Positions 43,069-55,226 of a stretch of DNA of 64,000 bases are shown in pieces. How positions within the stretch are numbered: position 1 is the first letter of the stretch; the number at the start of each line of letters is the position of its first letter. Source of the stretch: Stereum hirsutum FP-91666 SS1 (lineage: Eukaryota > Basidiomycota > Agaricomycetes > Russulales > Stereaceae); assembly GCF_000264905.1 (NCBI RefSeq), contig NW_006763138.1:1744582-1808581 (forward strand), written 5' to 3'. Both the position numbers and the translations under genes were made by a program. The notes beneath the pieces are model-generated. The model ran no database searches and was not told the origin of the DNA. It saw only the letters and a program-made list of their open reading frames with translations.

Positions 43069-45007
43069 ATGTTCAAGAGTGCTTTCGTTCTTTCCCTTGC
43101 TGTCTCGTCGGCATACGGTCATGCTTTCATCAACTCCGTGTCCGGTGCCAATGGTCTCTCCGCTGTAGGGTTGGGTGTTGGTGCGTTCTTCCTCGTATTT
43201 TTCCCCCATTAATGGTGGTATTGACTCTATGCATTCATGACAGCTACTAACGGTGAAGTTGCACGTGGCGGCACCGACGAGCAACCTTTCCAGCTCGATA
43301 CTCCCGTGCTCAAGGACACGACTACCGGTGAGTTATGTTTTGTATTTCTTTCAGTCTTCTTCCTTTGCTCATATACGTCGCCTCAAAGATCCTTGTGGCG
43401 CTACGCTTCTTGCCGGCTCGATTGACATCGCGTCATCGATGACCAGCACGGCCACTAACGGCCAGTACCCGTCGATCCCGTCCAACGGCACTGTGCGTTT
43501 TGTACAATCGTACAACGCTTTTTTGCAAGCTAACAAAATTATTCACAAAGTTGACAATGGGTGTCTTCCAAGTCAACGCTGACGGTGGAGGACCCTTCTC
43601 TGCCGAAGTCAGCACCGACGCGACCGGTACTTCATGGCAAACCCTCTCCGTTACATCCCAACCCCCCGGTGTTAACGGTCTCCTACAGTACGTCTTCCGC
43701 ATCGTCTTTGTGTTTCGCGACCTGGCTCATCTCGTTTTTCGATACATCTAGCGATGGTCCTGCGAACTCCAGCATTACCGTCGAAGTTCCCAGCAACGTT
43801 ACGTGCACTGGTGGAACGAACGGCAACGCCTGCCTCATCCGTATTAACAACGGTGGCCCTGACACTGGTTCGTTTGCTAATGGTGCTGGCCCCTTCGGTG
43901 GATGTGTCGCTGTCCAACAGGGTTAGTCTCATCTTCGCCTAGTTTAACTTCCATAGCATTGCTTCTGACTGGACTGCCCTCTCCTGTAGACACCACTGGC
44001 ACCGCTTCCTCTTCTGCGGCCTCCACCAGCGCTACCTCCACGACTTCGAAGAAGACCAAGACCAACAAGAACAGCAAGAACAACCGCGAGATTGCTGGCA
44101 AAGATCTTGTTGACTTGTTGAAGAAGCGCCAGGAGATCGACAGCGCCATCCTTGCCAAGAGGCAGACCCTTACCGCTCACATGATTGACGAGCTCAACGT
44201 ACGTCTGATTTCGTCGGTTGTGTCTCCACAATGTCCCTGATGTTCTTCGATCATATCATAGACTGCTACCGACACCGCTATCGACAGTGAGGATTCATCT
44301 ACACGTTCATCGCCTCTTTCGCAGTTATTGATGTGCTGTTTCTCTTATAGTCCCCATCGATGCTCTTGCCGGTGCCAACGACGAGGATGCCAACGGCGGT
44401 AACTCCACCACCGGCAAATCTGGTACCGCCGTTCTCAGCACCCAGCAAGCCATCGACCTCAAGAAGGCTGTCGCTGAGGCCATCTCGAATGCGTTCCACG
44501 TTATGGCTAGCTCCCAAGTCGACGCCGGTGACTTCGGTACCGATGAGGTACGTCGATCTCATGCGTCACGAAGCGTTTGGCGTTGTATTGACGTACGTTG
44601 TATAGGACTCTGTCAACTCTGCCAATGCCGCTGCTGCGTCCTCGCTCTCGGCTGGTGAGGTGACTTCCATCAACGCTGGCAATGCCGGTGTTGGTGCTGT
44701 CAACACTGCTAACGTCGCCTCGCTTCTCGGTGGATGTACGTCCATCTCTATTCCGTCCTTCTAATCTTCTTTTGTTCCATATTGATCTAACGATTTTGTT
44801 CCACTAGTGAACACTGCGCTCGCCGACATCACTGGCGCTGCTGATGCTACCGCGACCGCCACTGCTACCTCCGCAGCAGCAGCCACGACAACGGCCGCCT
44901 CTAAGAAGGGCAAGACCAAGGCTGCTGCCGCTGCCGCTGCTGCCGGCAAGAACAAGTCGAACAACAGGAGAATGTTCAGGTTCAACCGCTTGGCTCGTGA
45001 GGATTAA
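43069..45007 (+). CDS. Secreted Egh16/GAS1-like protein
   Basis: This is a member of the fungal Egh16-like family (known from appressorial GAS1/GAS2-type proteins and expanded in basidiomycetes). About eight exons run from MFKSAFVLSLAVSSAYG to RFNRLARED. The signal peptide should be cut after SAYG, leaving an N-terminal His (HAFINSVSGANG). The core contains CGATLLAGSIDI, LTMGVFQVNADGGGPFSAEV, SWQTLSVTSQPPG, a Cys-containing CTGGTNGNACLIRINN and GPFGGCVAV. The second half is an Ala/Thr/Ser/Lys-rich tail with a DLLKKRQEIDSAILAKRQ segment (Kex2-like KR sites) and a final Ala9 run with basic residues. The kozak context ccaccATG supports the start. It acts extracellularly; function is unproven. 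Confidence 0.85.
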
Positions 45008-45987
45008 GTTTAAATGTCTTTCTCTGAGGGTTTTTGGCGGTGGAATGTCTTTCTTACGTTGTTTGGTTTGGTGTCTATTTATTGCATGATCTTGATAGGG
45101 GTAGTGTTGTACGAGGCTGGGCGTCTTCCATCTTTTGTTTCTTTCGTATCATCATCTACTTCTTTGGAAGCAATGCGATCTATGCTTGTTGTGGGATCCA
45201 ATGCTGGGTGTTTTCAACCGTCAATTATCTCGTGAAATCGTTCATCAGCATCAATTGTGGCGCAACTACGACCCACATGGCTCAAGAAGGCTGCGATGTG
45301 GCGTTGTTTGGTCTTGTTAGGATCCAAAGTCTTCGCGTCCACCACGAACTTTAGCCTTTTCTTCTCTTGCATTTGAACGACATTCATGCTGGCCGAACGC
45401 TTGGGACTGACCCAAACTCTCTCGCCAACACTTTCGGAGTCGCTCTATACACCCTTTTAGGCGTGATGTATTCATGTTCACACCTGTGCGACAATGTGCC
45501 TGTATCGGTTTCCCAAGAGCCACGCCCTCTTTAGTGCTTGCTTTCACATTCACCAGAACGAAAGACCTATCTCGAGCTCTACAGTTCGGCTCCTATTGAT
45601 GCTATCGCTGAGACTGAACTCATTTGGATCTGTGCGAAGGAAAGCGCCATAATTACAAGCTGGACCATCTGCTGCAACGAGAATAATTCTTGATACACTG
45701 CGCACTCGTCATTATACTGCTCGTTTTTGTGGAAGGCCCACGTTGGAGGATCCTGATCAGGGTAAATGGGCCAACTTCAGGGTGCGGTACGGCGTCTCTT
45801 GGTGATTAACTCATGGCACCGTGCGCTTTGGAGGCTCTATGCAGCTTGGTAGCCAATGGCGTCGTGTGAGGCAAGCGTACGAGGTTCAGTAATGCGGCTG
45901 GTGTGTGCCTTCACCTTCACATTGGACCATATAATACGCTGATCTCTACCCCTGTTCTCCTCGTCTCCCTTCGGTAACTCTCCATCG
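45008..45987. other. Intergenic region between two secreted-protein genes
   Basis: No gene is supported in these 980 bp. Short frames at 45014-45354 and 45553-45317 lack features. The last ~100 bp is the promoter of the sedolisin gene. Confidence 0.45.
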
Positions 45988-48900
45988 ATGCGGTTCTTTC
46001 TGGGCCTCGTCGCCCTGGCCTGCGCCACAGCTCTCGCTGCCCCGTCCACTCGTATCACCCATGTTCTGCACGAACGACGCGCGATAGAGCCCAGCGAAGA
46101 CTGGGAAATAACTGGCAGAGTCGAAGGATCCCGCGTGCTTCCTCTCCGTATCGGACTGACCCAGTCCAACCTCCACGAACTCGAGAGCCTGCTCATGGAC
46201 GTCTCGCACCCGGAATCGTCTCTCTATGGGCAGCACTGGTCAGCCAAACAGGTCGCGGATCACTTTGCACCGAGCGATGAGGCGATTTCGGCTGTGCGTG
46301 CTTGGCTGAATGACGCCGGCTTCGACGAGGAGAGGATGAAGTTGTCGCATAGCAAGGGATGGGTGGAAGTTAATGCGACGGTTTCTGAGGTGGAGGAGCT
46401 GCTTCAGACGGAATATAACGTCTACACGCATACCTCAGGTGACGAGCAGATCGGTGCGTACCTTTCTTTCCTGATCTATGTCGTAATATCATTTTACAAT
46501 CTCCATGTCCAGGATGTCACTCGTACTCGGTCCCCGAACACGTTCGCGAGCACATCGACCTCATTAAACCTACAGTCCACTTCAACCACCGCATCGGCCA
46601 AGTCCCTCCAGGCTCTCGTCGCCGCAAGCGCGTCGAAAACCGTCTGGGTATGCCATCGAGCAACACCGGTCCGAAGACGAACGGGCAGAAAGTCACGATC
46701 ACCCCCGTGCTAGAGAATTGCGATGAAAACATCACGCCGGATTGTTTAAGGGCTTTGTACTCTGTGAATTACACCCCGGTCGCTACGGATATCAATTCGT
46801 ATGGTATAGGTACGTCTGTGTATGTTGGGTGATGAGGAGACGTGTTTTTGAAGGCGCTTTATATCATATAGTTGAGTTCACCCCACAGGCCTTCTTGGCC
46901 GATGATTTGGATCTGTTCTTCGCGTGAGTGGTCGATCTTGAGTGAAGTGCATAGTCTCTCCTAACGCCTCATCAGCAACTTCTCCCCGAGCCAAATCGGA
47001 ACGCGTCCCAACTTGATTTCCATCGATGGTGGTCAGTTCAAGTATCCTTTCCCGACTCCTCACGAAGCGTATGTAATATTGTTCCTCAGGCACTGCACAG
47101 ACGCAGGACCAGAGCTTCGACTTCAACGGCGAGAGTGATCTGGATTTGGAGTACGCGTTCGCGCTCACGAATCCTCAGCCCCTCACGTTGTTGCAGACGG
47201 GAGATATTCCGGAAGGTGCGTATGGTCCCAGGCTCATGCGTGCGAGAAATATTGACTTTTCGCGTGCGTGTAGGTGCATCTTTCAATAACTGGCTCGATG
47301 CTGTCGATGCGTCGTTTTGTACATTCGAGGGCGGCGATGATCCTACTCAGGTGTGTAATGAGTACACAAAGTCTTGAAACGTTTTGCGGCATGAAGCTGA
47401 TGTAGACCACATCCAGGACGGGATATACCCGGACCCTCTCCCAGGCGGTTTCAAAGGTATTTATCCTCAATTCTCCAGTCTTTTGTTCTTACAGATCTGA
47501 CCTGTGGTTTATTTCCCCTTTCAGGACCAGAATCCTGTGGGATCATCTCTCCGCCGAACGTCGTCTCCGTTTCGTACGGTCAAGGTATCTACTCCACTCT
47601 GCTCTCATATCATTACGAATCCGTGTCCTCAAGTCCTCTGACATGATGCATCTCGAATAACAGACGAAGCCTCCGTCACCGCAGCCTACGCGAACCGACA
47701 GGTACATATGCTTTCCCCGCCCATTTCTCCAGTCTTGCCGCTCACAAAAGGATACTTATAGTGCGCAGAGTACGGCAAACTCGGCATGCTGGGGACCACC
47801 GTTCTCTATTCAAGTGGGGACGACGGTGTCGCGGGCGGCGGCGGCGTATGTCTTACTGCGAACGGTACACCTTCCACGAGGGGAACTCGGTTCAGTCCTG
47901 GGTCGGTCCTTTCTCGATCTTCCGTATCATGTCTCTCCCGCTCTGTGCCGCCACTTACTGATTGACATACCATTCTCGGTGGATAGATTCCCCGTGACCT
48001 GTCCGTTTATCACCGCTGTGGGCGCCACGCAGGTGAACCCTGGTAGCACCGTGAACGATCCCGAGGGCGCATGCGAACAGGTCCGTCTGATCTTTATCTG
48101 TCTAGTCTCGAACTGGGCATGCGAAACCTGAAATCATCATATCTCGCGAATGATTTGCAGGTAATCTTCAGTGGAGGTCAGTCTCTGGTCAATCGGTGTA
48201 TGCGTCGGTCTGACTTCAAAGCGTCTACGCATTTGACGGCTAGGCGGGTTCAGCAATATCTTCCCGATGCCGTCGTACCAAGCCGCAGCCGTAACGAACT
48301 TCTTGACGAATCACCCCCCGCCGTTCACGGCCGCGCAATTCAACAACAGTGGCACTGTGGGTACTTTCCACACGATATCTCAAGGTGCGACTCTGATGGT
48401 GTTTGTGTTTGGTGAATGGAACAGGTCCGAGCGTTCCCTGATTTGTCTGCGAATGGGTGAGTTGTCGGCTTCATCGCACGAAGCACAAAGCACAAAGCAC
48501 GCTGAATAACCCGCTACACTTCTGCTCTGCAGAGCCAACTATGTCATCGGTGCGTTTTTCACTCTGGCATACTGCTAGCAGACGACTCAAAATCATGCCG
48601 TTATCTTCTACCAATACAGGTATCGACGGCGAATTCGAGCTCGTCTTTGGAACCTCGGTATACCTCTCTCCGTATTTCCTTCCAATAAACCCGTCTTAAC
48701 AGCCTCACTCCTTTGATATAGGCCTCTTCACCCGTCGTAGGCTCCCTGATCACGCTCATAAACGACGCGCGTCTCGCAGCCGGGAAAGGACCCGTCGGTG
48801 CGCTCTCTATTCTAATTTCTCTGTCTTCTCCCTTCTCGCTTCTCGATTCGGCACAAACAAACAAACAAACGAGCTGATGTGTGCATGGGAACGAAGGCTT

Positions 48901-49488
48901 CATTAACCCTGCGGTACGTTTCACCTATCCCCTCACCCTCACCCACCCCCTCACCCTCAATTCTACCTCCACCCTCACCTCCACTCTCACCCTCACCCAC
49001 CCACCCATTGACGCATCACGCATGGGTGTCTGCGGAACATTAATATCTTTAAAACAAACAGATTTACTCGTCCGACTTCGCGGCTGGGTTCAACGATATC
49101 ACTATGGGCGGGAATCAAGGATGTGGTACGTCTCCTCGCTCTCTTTAACTTTGGTATCCGTGCAAGCCTTGGCTTACCTACCATGAACGTTTTCGACGAC
49201 GGGTAGGTACACCCGGATTCACTGCGTACGTTTTTCGTTTCTCGTTTCTCCTACCTTACTTCTTCATCCCAGAGTAAACGAACACGGCATGCTGACCATC
49301 GCTTATAATCTGTGTGAATTCGAACATACAGGGTAGCAGATTGGGACCCGGTCACCGGTAAGTTCCTTCCTGATTTTGAATGCCCTTCCTTTCGGAGAAA
49401 CTTGAATGCAATGCTGAAGCGCTCGTTCATAGGCGTCGGGACACCGAACCTCACGAAGTTGATGCCGCTGTTTATGGCGCTTCCGTGA
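45988..49488 (+). CDS. Secreted sedolisin (tripeptidyl-peptidase, family S53), paralogue 1
   Basis: This acid serine-carboxyl peptidase, with more than ten short exons, runs from MRFFLGLVALACATALA (signal peptide) to GTPNLTKLMPLFMALP. The prodomain contains SHPESSLYGQHWSAKQVADHFAP and SKGWVEVNATVSEVEELL. After ENCDENITPDCLRALYS comes the catalytic domain. The Glu and Asp of the triad lie in NGESDLDLEYA, the oxyanion Asp in YSSGDDGVAG, the catalytic Ser in FGTSASSPVVG, and the calcium-site end around NQGCGTPGF and DWDPVTGVGTPNL. All catalytic residues are present, so activity is likely. It cleaves tripeptides from N-termini at acid pH outside the cell. A close paralogue lies at 59677-63001 in opposite orientation. 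Confidence 0.92.
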
Positions 49489-50046
49489 ATGCGGATGAGG
49501 GCACCCGGAAGCGGAATCGGAAGCGTGATGGAGGCCAGAATGGGAACGGGGATACGAAGGGGCTGGCCGGGGAGGTGGGTATTGGATGGTGTTCTGGGGA
49601 CGTTTTGTATATTGAAGTGTGCTGTGGATTATATGAAGTGCTATAGGACTTCCGGGTGAGATGGTGGTGTTTAGCGGTGTGGTGGAACTGTTGAAGGAAC
49701 TTGTGCGAGATAGGTCAGGTGTAATTTGAGGGCAAGAGGAACGTGTTGAGTACTTACATGTACGAGTCTTGGTTGTTATAAATAAGATCACCTCTAGATG
49801 TCAAGTATCCCAAACGAATTTCCTACAGACATGCAGAGATCCCTTGGAGATCCCCGTCCGTGCAAGGACGACGGAAGTACTGATAAGATCCAGCTCCCCA
49901 TCTTATCTTATCAACACCCAAGTTTTGCATCTCGATCTCCGTCTCCGCTCGTCACAATTCTCCGTCTTCCATTCTCCGTCTCCGCTCTAAGCCTCAAGCT
50001 CTAAGTCTCTCGCTACTCTGAGCCTCGTTCATATGTTCTCGACGGT
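49489..50046. other. Intergenic region before the Rrn5-like gene
   Basis: No gene is supported. There is a pyrimidine-rich leader with repeated tctccgtctccgctc units just upstream of the ATG at 50047. Confidence 0.5.
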
Positions 50047-53000
50047 ATGAAAACCCGTAACCATGTCTCTCAAAATATGGAGGACGACACCGACAACTCA
50101 GACTCGGACGTCCCATTCCCGTCCGACTCTGAACCGCCCTCTGTGATCCGTACTCCTTCGCTTCGTAGCAATGCTAGTCGGAATGCCAGTGCTGGACCCT
50201 CTCTGGAAGTTGGTGTAGAACCAGGCCCAGGAGAAGCAGAAGAAGAAGAAGAAGAAGCAGAACCCATCTCCCCAGCCTACCTCGCCGCCCTGCAAGCCCA
50301 CATCTCCGCAACCCGCGCACGGTACACCCCTTCCTCCAAGGGAAAGGAAAAAGCGGAGGAGAACGAAGTCTATGAATATGATGAGAGTATGGGCGTGCAG
50401 GGAATACAAACACGATGGACGGAAGACGAGAAGGACGTGTTTTTTTGTTCGTTGGCTAGGCATTCGAGGTTACGTCCCGATCTTATTGCTCTGGACATGC
50501 AGGCGGCTTTTCCTCTCTCCCCCTCTCACTCCCACAACCCCTTCTACACACCAAAACCAAAATCCCTCCCCGAAATAACCTCCTACCTCACCCACCTCGC
50601 CCACTCAACCCACACCCACGAACTCTCCACGCAACACAAACGCAAATGGGCCGAACTCGAGGGGCGATCATATAAACATGGGAGTATAGCGCGCATGAAG
50701 CGGAGGAGGATAGAGATGGGATGTGCGGTGGAGGTGGGGGAGGGGACGGTAGAGAGGGAGGAGCGGATGGCGAGGGGGGTGAGGGGGTGGGTGGAGCGGG
50801 GTGGGGAGGGGGAGGTGAGGTGGAGGATGGGGAGGAGGAGGGAGGAAGAGAGGGAGTGGGCGAAGAGGGAGGGTGGCGGTGGCGAGGAGGGATGGAAGGA
50901 GGAGATGGAGAGGAGATGGGAGAGGGAGGATTGGGAGGAGAGTGTGGGAAAGTCTGGGTGGGTCGTGTTGGATAGGATGTTGAAGGAGGCGGAAGACTCA
51001 GAGGCAGGAGTCGATGATGAGGAAGGCGGAGACGAAAATATTCGAATACAAAAGATTGTCGAGCGCACGGACCATGAACGAATAGAAACTCTACCGTCCG
51101 TTTCACTTGAACCACGCAGGATAGACGACGCCCTCATCGACCCAGCCCTACTCGCCCTCGACCCGAACCCGCCACCGCCACCTCCCGTACATCTCGCCAC
51201 ACATCTCCCATCTCTCCTCCCACCCATGCATCTCCCCGCTCCCTCCTCCCCTATCCCCATCCCCGTACCTCCCTCTCCTTCTGGCGCATCCTCCCGCCCC
51301 ACAACACCCACACTCACACCCACACCCCTCCCAATTGAAATCGACCCCACACTCTCCCCCACCTCCCGCCGCCGCCTACAAAAACGACTCTACATGCGTC
51401 GCAAACGGGCACAGGAGAGCGGTGGCGAGGTCGTGCTTGGGACGGGGAAGTTGAAGCCGGGGAGGAAGGTTGCGGAAGGAGTGGTGAAGATGGGACGTCA
51501 GAGAAGGAAGGCAGGTGATGCTGGTGAGGAGGAGAGTATGCCTGATCCGTCGATGGGGACGACTGTCACTGTTCCTCTATCTACGGCGGTTCATACCACC
51601 CCCTCAAAAGCACCAGCACCCCCTCCGCCCGTCCGACCCACGAACGACGACGATCCCGAAAAACGCACGCACAAGAATAAGAACAAAAACAAACGCGAAC
51701 CGTACGAAATCCGGCTAAGGAAACGAATGGCGGATATGGGCATCGATAGGTCCTATGTGACCTGTCCGGAGAGGGGCTGGGCGATTTGGAAAGTAGGCAA
51801 TTTGGGGCGGGTGTGTCGGTGAGTCTGTTTTCTGTGGTTTGTTTGAGTTTCTTGGGAGAGGGTTTCGACAGTCGAGAGTCGTTCTGAGTCTGGTTCGACT
51901 TGGGACGGGGACGAGAACGATAATGTTATTGGTCTCATTCTTCCTTCGATAAATTGCTGGCACAGGGCGACATCTGCCTGCCCCCTGCCTGCGTTGACGC
52001 CTCCGGTCGTATGCTTTGTATGAAGGACAAGTTGATGAAACCTCAGTGCGATGCTGATCACCCAGGCCATATGTGGTGCCGAACCTCTCTTAGATCATGC
52101 AAGCCCATACTCCTCCCCGTTGGAGCGCATATATTCGTGTTTTCTACGCAGCGTGATTCCGGCCTTGGATCGGACCACGCCCACGATACTTCGTGTTCCG
52201 TTCGGTGGCCTCGGTCGGACTCGCGGCGCTGGTCCGTTATACATTTTTCTTCTTCTTTTTATTCCAACTTTCCTTCTCGGTGGTTATTTGTGGAGATCCT
52301 ACGCCAGCACCCAGCGACCACAGTCTATCCCTGCACAGTAGCCATAATCATAATCCGACAGTGCTGTCAGGGACCATAACCCAACAGTGACAGTGCCGAG
52401 AAACACATAACGCGCGTCACAGTCTCTCGCTCGCTCGTTGACTCGAGTGTTGTTCAACTGTGTGATCGAGCCTTGTTGTCTCTCGTATTGTTTTGGTGGC
52501 GTCTGGAGTTGCTTGGTCCTTCAGGCTTTCCACACGCTGAGGGTCGCGAGATTTCGCCCACTTATCGCACTCGCCGCCTTGAGTGTTCTTCGACAGCATA
52601 ACTGAGACACCATCCGAACCTACGTCTTCCACAGAGGCGAGTGGAGTTGCTTGCTACTTTGGGCTTTCCAAATATTGAGGGCAGTGATATTTCGCCCACA
52701 TATAGCACTCGCCCCCTCGAGTGTCGTTCAACCGCGTTACTGAGGCACGATCCGGGCCTTTTTCGTCTCTTGCGTTGTTTCGTGGAGGTACTCGCCACTT
52801 GGGGCTTTGTGCACGCTGAGTGTCGCGGAAGATGAATCTTTCGTCGATTTGCCGCTTTGCCGCTTTGCGAAAGCTCAAAGGTGCTGGATCTTCGAATAGT
52901 TAGCGCATGCGAAACGTGGCGATGTTTTCGATCGGTCTCGCATTTTTTTCTTTCGTTGACACCGTTGAATCATGAATCATGAACTAATCATGAAATCAAT

Positions 53001-55004
53001 AACGTTCGACCATGAAATCATGCTTGGTTCCTGTGCTATGGTTGGGAAGGTTCTGATTTGATAGCCAAAGAATCTTAGATGGCGGGTGGCGCGCCACACG
53101 AGGGGGATATCAATGAGTGCTATCCCGCGCCCGGTTCCTCTCTCTCCTCTTATTTATCTCAGTCTCGAAACTTCATCGTGAACTAATCCAGATCTCATCC
53201 ACCCCCCAGGCTCCTCCACACCCTCGCCCTCTCCTCACCCCTCGCCCTCTCATCCCCCCTCGCCTCCTCCTCCCCTTCTTCGCCACAACTATCCCTATCA
53301 CAACCCTCAAAACTCTCCCTTTCCATCTCTCTATCCCTCCTCACCAATCTCACCCACCTCCTCCGCACATTCCTGAAGCAAGTAATAGGACGCGCCATCG
53401 TACGTAGAGAAGTTGAGTATGGAGTTAGGGGACATGTTAGGGTTTGGGGGTTGGCGGGGAGGGGTGGGGGATGGGGTGGGGGACGGGTTAAAGGAGGAGG
53501 ACGAGGAGGGGGAGAGGAGGATGGAGATGGAGAGGTGGTGGATGGGGAGAAGGATAGGGATGAGGATGGGGATGGGGAGGTGGAGGTGGAGGTGGAGGAT
53601 GAAGTCGAGGAAGGGTTGGATGGGGAGAGGATGGTGCGTTCTTTCTTCAACTCTCTTCTGATTTTTACGTTACCGCGGAATACTCATTCTCTGTGCTGGA
53701 TTCCGTGTCAGATCGTACCAGCCAATATATTCGCAGCGCTCGATTCTATGGGTTATGGCGCCTCCGCCTCGCAATCGAAAGGATATAATTATCGACTCCG
53801 GTATGGACGTCGTCGATCGAGGACGCGATCTGGTATATCTCACGACATTGTACGGGGGGATACAAGAGGGAGGCCGGTGACGAAAAAGGAGGCATTCGAG
53901 GGCGTGGCGGAGAGGTGGGGATTTGAATTGGGTGAGGATGAAGATCCCGAAGGCAAAAAAGCGGGGGAAGGAGGACAAGATGAAGGTGGGGAGGGCGACG
54001 ATGAGCGTGAGGAAGAGGACGAGGAGGATGAGGATTTGATAGAAGGCGAACGACCGACCCTTTCATTCTTCAGATCTATACATCCACCTTTCATCCACCT
54101 CCCTTCCTCATATTCCTCACACGACCCCGTATCCCTCCCGTATCCCCACCCTCACCCTTCTCCCCACTGCCACTCCCACCACCCCGCAGAAGACGATGAA
54201 GACCTAATGCCCAACACGACAGACACCGAAGCCCTAGCCGCCGAACTCGAAGAGGAAGAAGAGATAGAGAGGATGGATGCGCAGATGGGTATGGTGGGGT
54301 GGAGAGCGGAGAGGGAGGTGTGGGAGGGGGAGTGGGGGTTGACGTGGGAGGGGGAGGAGAGCGAGAGCGAGGAGGAACGGGAGTCGGTGGTGCAACAGGA
54401 GCAGGAGAAGGAGAAGGAGCAAGAGAAGGAGCAGGAGGGGGAGGATGGGGAGTCCGAAACGCGGGAAGACGAAGCGCAACCGATGCAAGGCGAGGAAGAT
54501 GAAGAGATAGCGTCTATACGAGCTGAAGTGGAAGCGGCCGAGAAGAAGCGAAAGAAGAATAAGCGGGATAGGATGGATGAAGGAGAGTGGGGCGGAGGGG
54601 GAGGTGCGAATGTTAATGAGTTTCCGAGAAAGAGGACGAGGCGGGCGTCGAGTGCTCCCGACGTGGAAGATACCACCCACGACGAACCACATCCAGCGCC
54701 TTCACCTGCACCACTATCCGCAACGACACCAGCAAAGAAACGAGGCCGTCCAAAGGGCTCGAAGAATAAAGCGCCCGCCGCCCTCGTCAAAGCAGCCGCC
54801 TCGCGATTGGCTAAACAGAAGCGCCGTCAGAGCAGACAGAGGAAGAGCGGGGACGAGAGTGAGAGCGAACATAGTGCAGAGGGGGAGAAGGAGAGGGAGA
54901 GGGAGAGGGAGGTGGTCATGGGCCGGTTGGCGTATGCGGAGCCGGATGGGGTGAAGGTGAAGAGTGTGGCTTGGATTGAGGATTCGGATGAGTATGATGA
55001 GTAG
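50047..55004 (+). CDS. Rrn5-like Pol I upstream activating factor subunit (SANT + histone fold), with a 1.4-kb intron
   Basis: Two long open segments join in phase: 50047-51818 and 53210-53633/53712-55004. The donor is CG|GTGAGT at 51819; the acceptor is the ccccccag ending at 53209. The split codon reads Arg. The first segment has an acidic N-terminus and a SANT/Myb-like start TRWTEDEKDVFFCSLARHSR, typical of Rrn5. A Glu/Arg-rich helix follows, then Pro-rich linkers, and the end RLRKRMADMGIDRSYV. The second segment starts with LLTNLTHLLRTFLKQVIGRA and VRREVEYGVRGHVRVWG. After a 78-nt intron it continues IVPANIFAALDSMGYG, which reads like a histone fold. A long acidic tail and an AT-hook (KKRGRPKGSKNK) complete it. 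In yeast, Rrn5 joins UAF at the rDNA promoter. Family assignment is moderately certain; treating both parts as one gene is inference from phase and domain logic. Confidence 0.6.
52442..52860 (+). repeat. Three tandem ~137-bp degenerate repeats inside the long intron
   Basis: Units begin at 52442, 52578 and 52716, each with a (c)tcgagtgt or ttgagtgt start. The shared order is gagtgt-gttc, (ac)tgag-ca-gat-cg, cgtctc-cg-tgtt, gtggagttgcttg, ctttgggctttcc, acgctgagg-tcgcg and gatatttcgccca-tatcgcactcgcc. Identity is partial, so the array is old. The third unit ends in gaagatgaatctttcg. Confidence 0.75.
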
Positions 55005-55226
55005 TGTGGGTAGGAATGGGGGGGCAGAAGTTGTGGCGTTCTTGTACGGGTGGCGAGTATATCCTGCCGAGATGTAAGTTCAATTTTGTACGCGACGTGC
55101 ATCTCACCCTCATCCTGGATTTCCACTGATATATATCCTTAGTTTTATCACGGCTTTTGACCGGCGGTATCACAGTGTTCAATCGTCTTCAATAGCGCAG
55201 GGATCACATCAAATATCATGGCTGAT
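55005..55226. other. Convergent intergenic region
   Basis: A short 3' to 3' gap of 220 bp between the Rrn5-like gene and the minus-strand conserved gene. No feature is noted. Confidence 0.5.

Noticed and set aside
50583..51362. 259-codon minus-strand ORF inside the Rrn5-like gene
   Set aside because: Ser/Pro-rich shadow of the Glu/Arg-rich sense frame; no motifs. The same applies to 50588-51115 and 54152-54790.
52980..53035. Repeated aatcatga motifs as a CRISPR-like or iteron array
   Set aside because: Only a few 7-8-bp repeats with irregular spacing; simple local duplication in AT-rich intron sequence.
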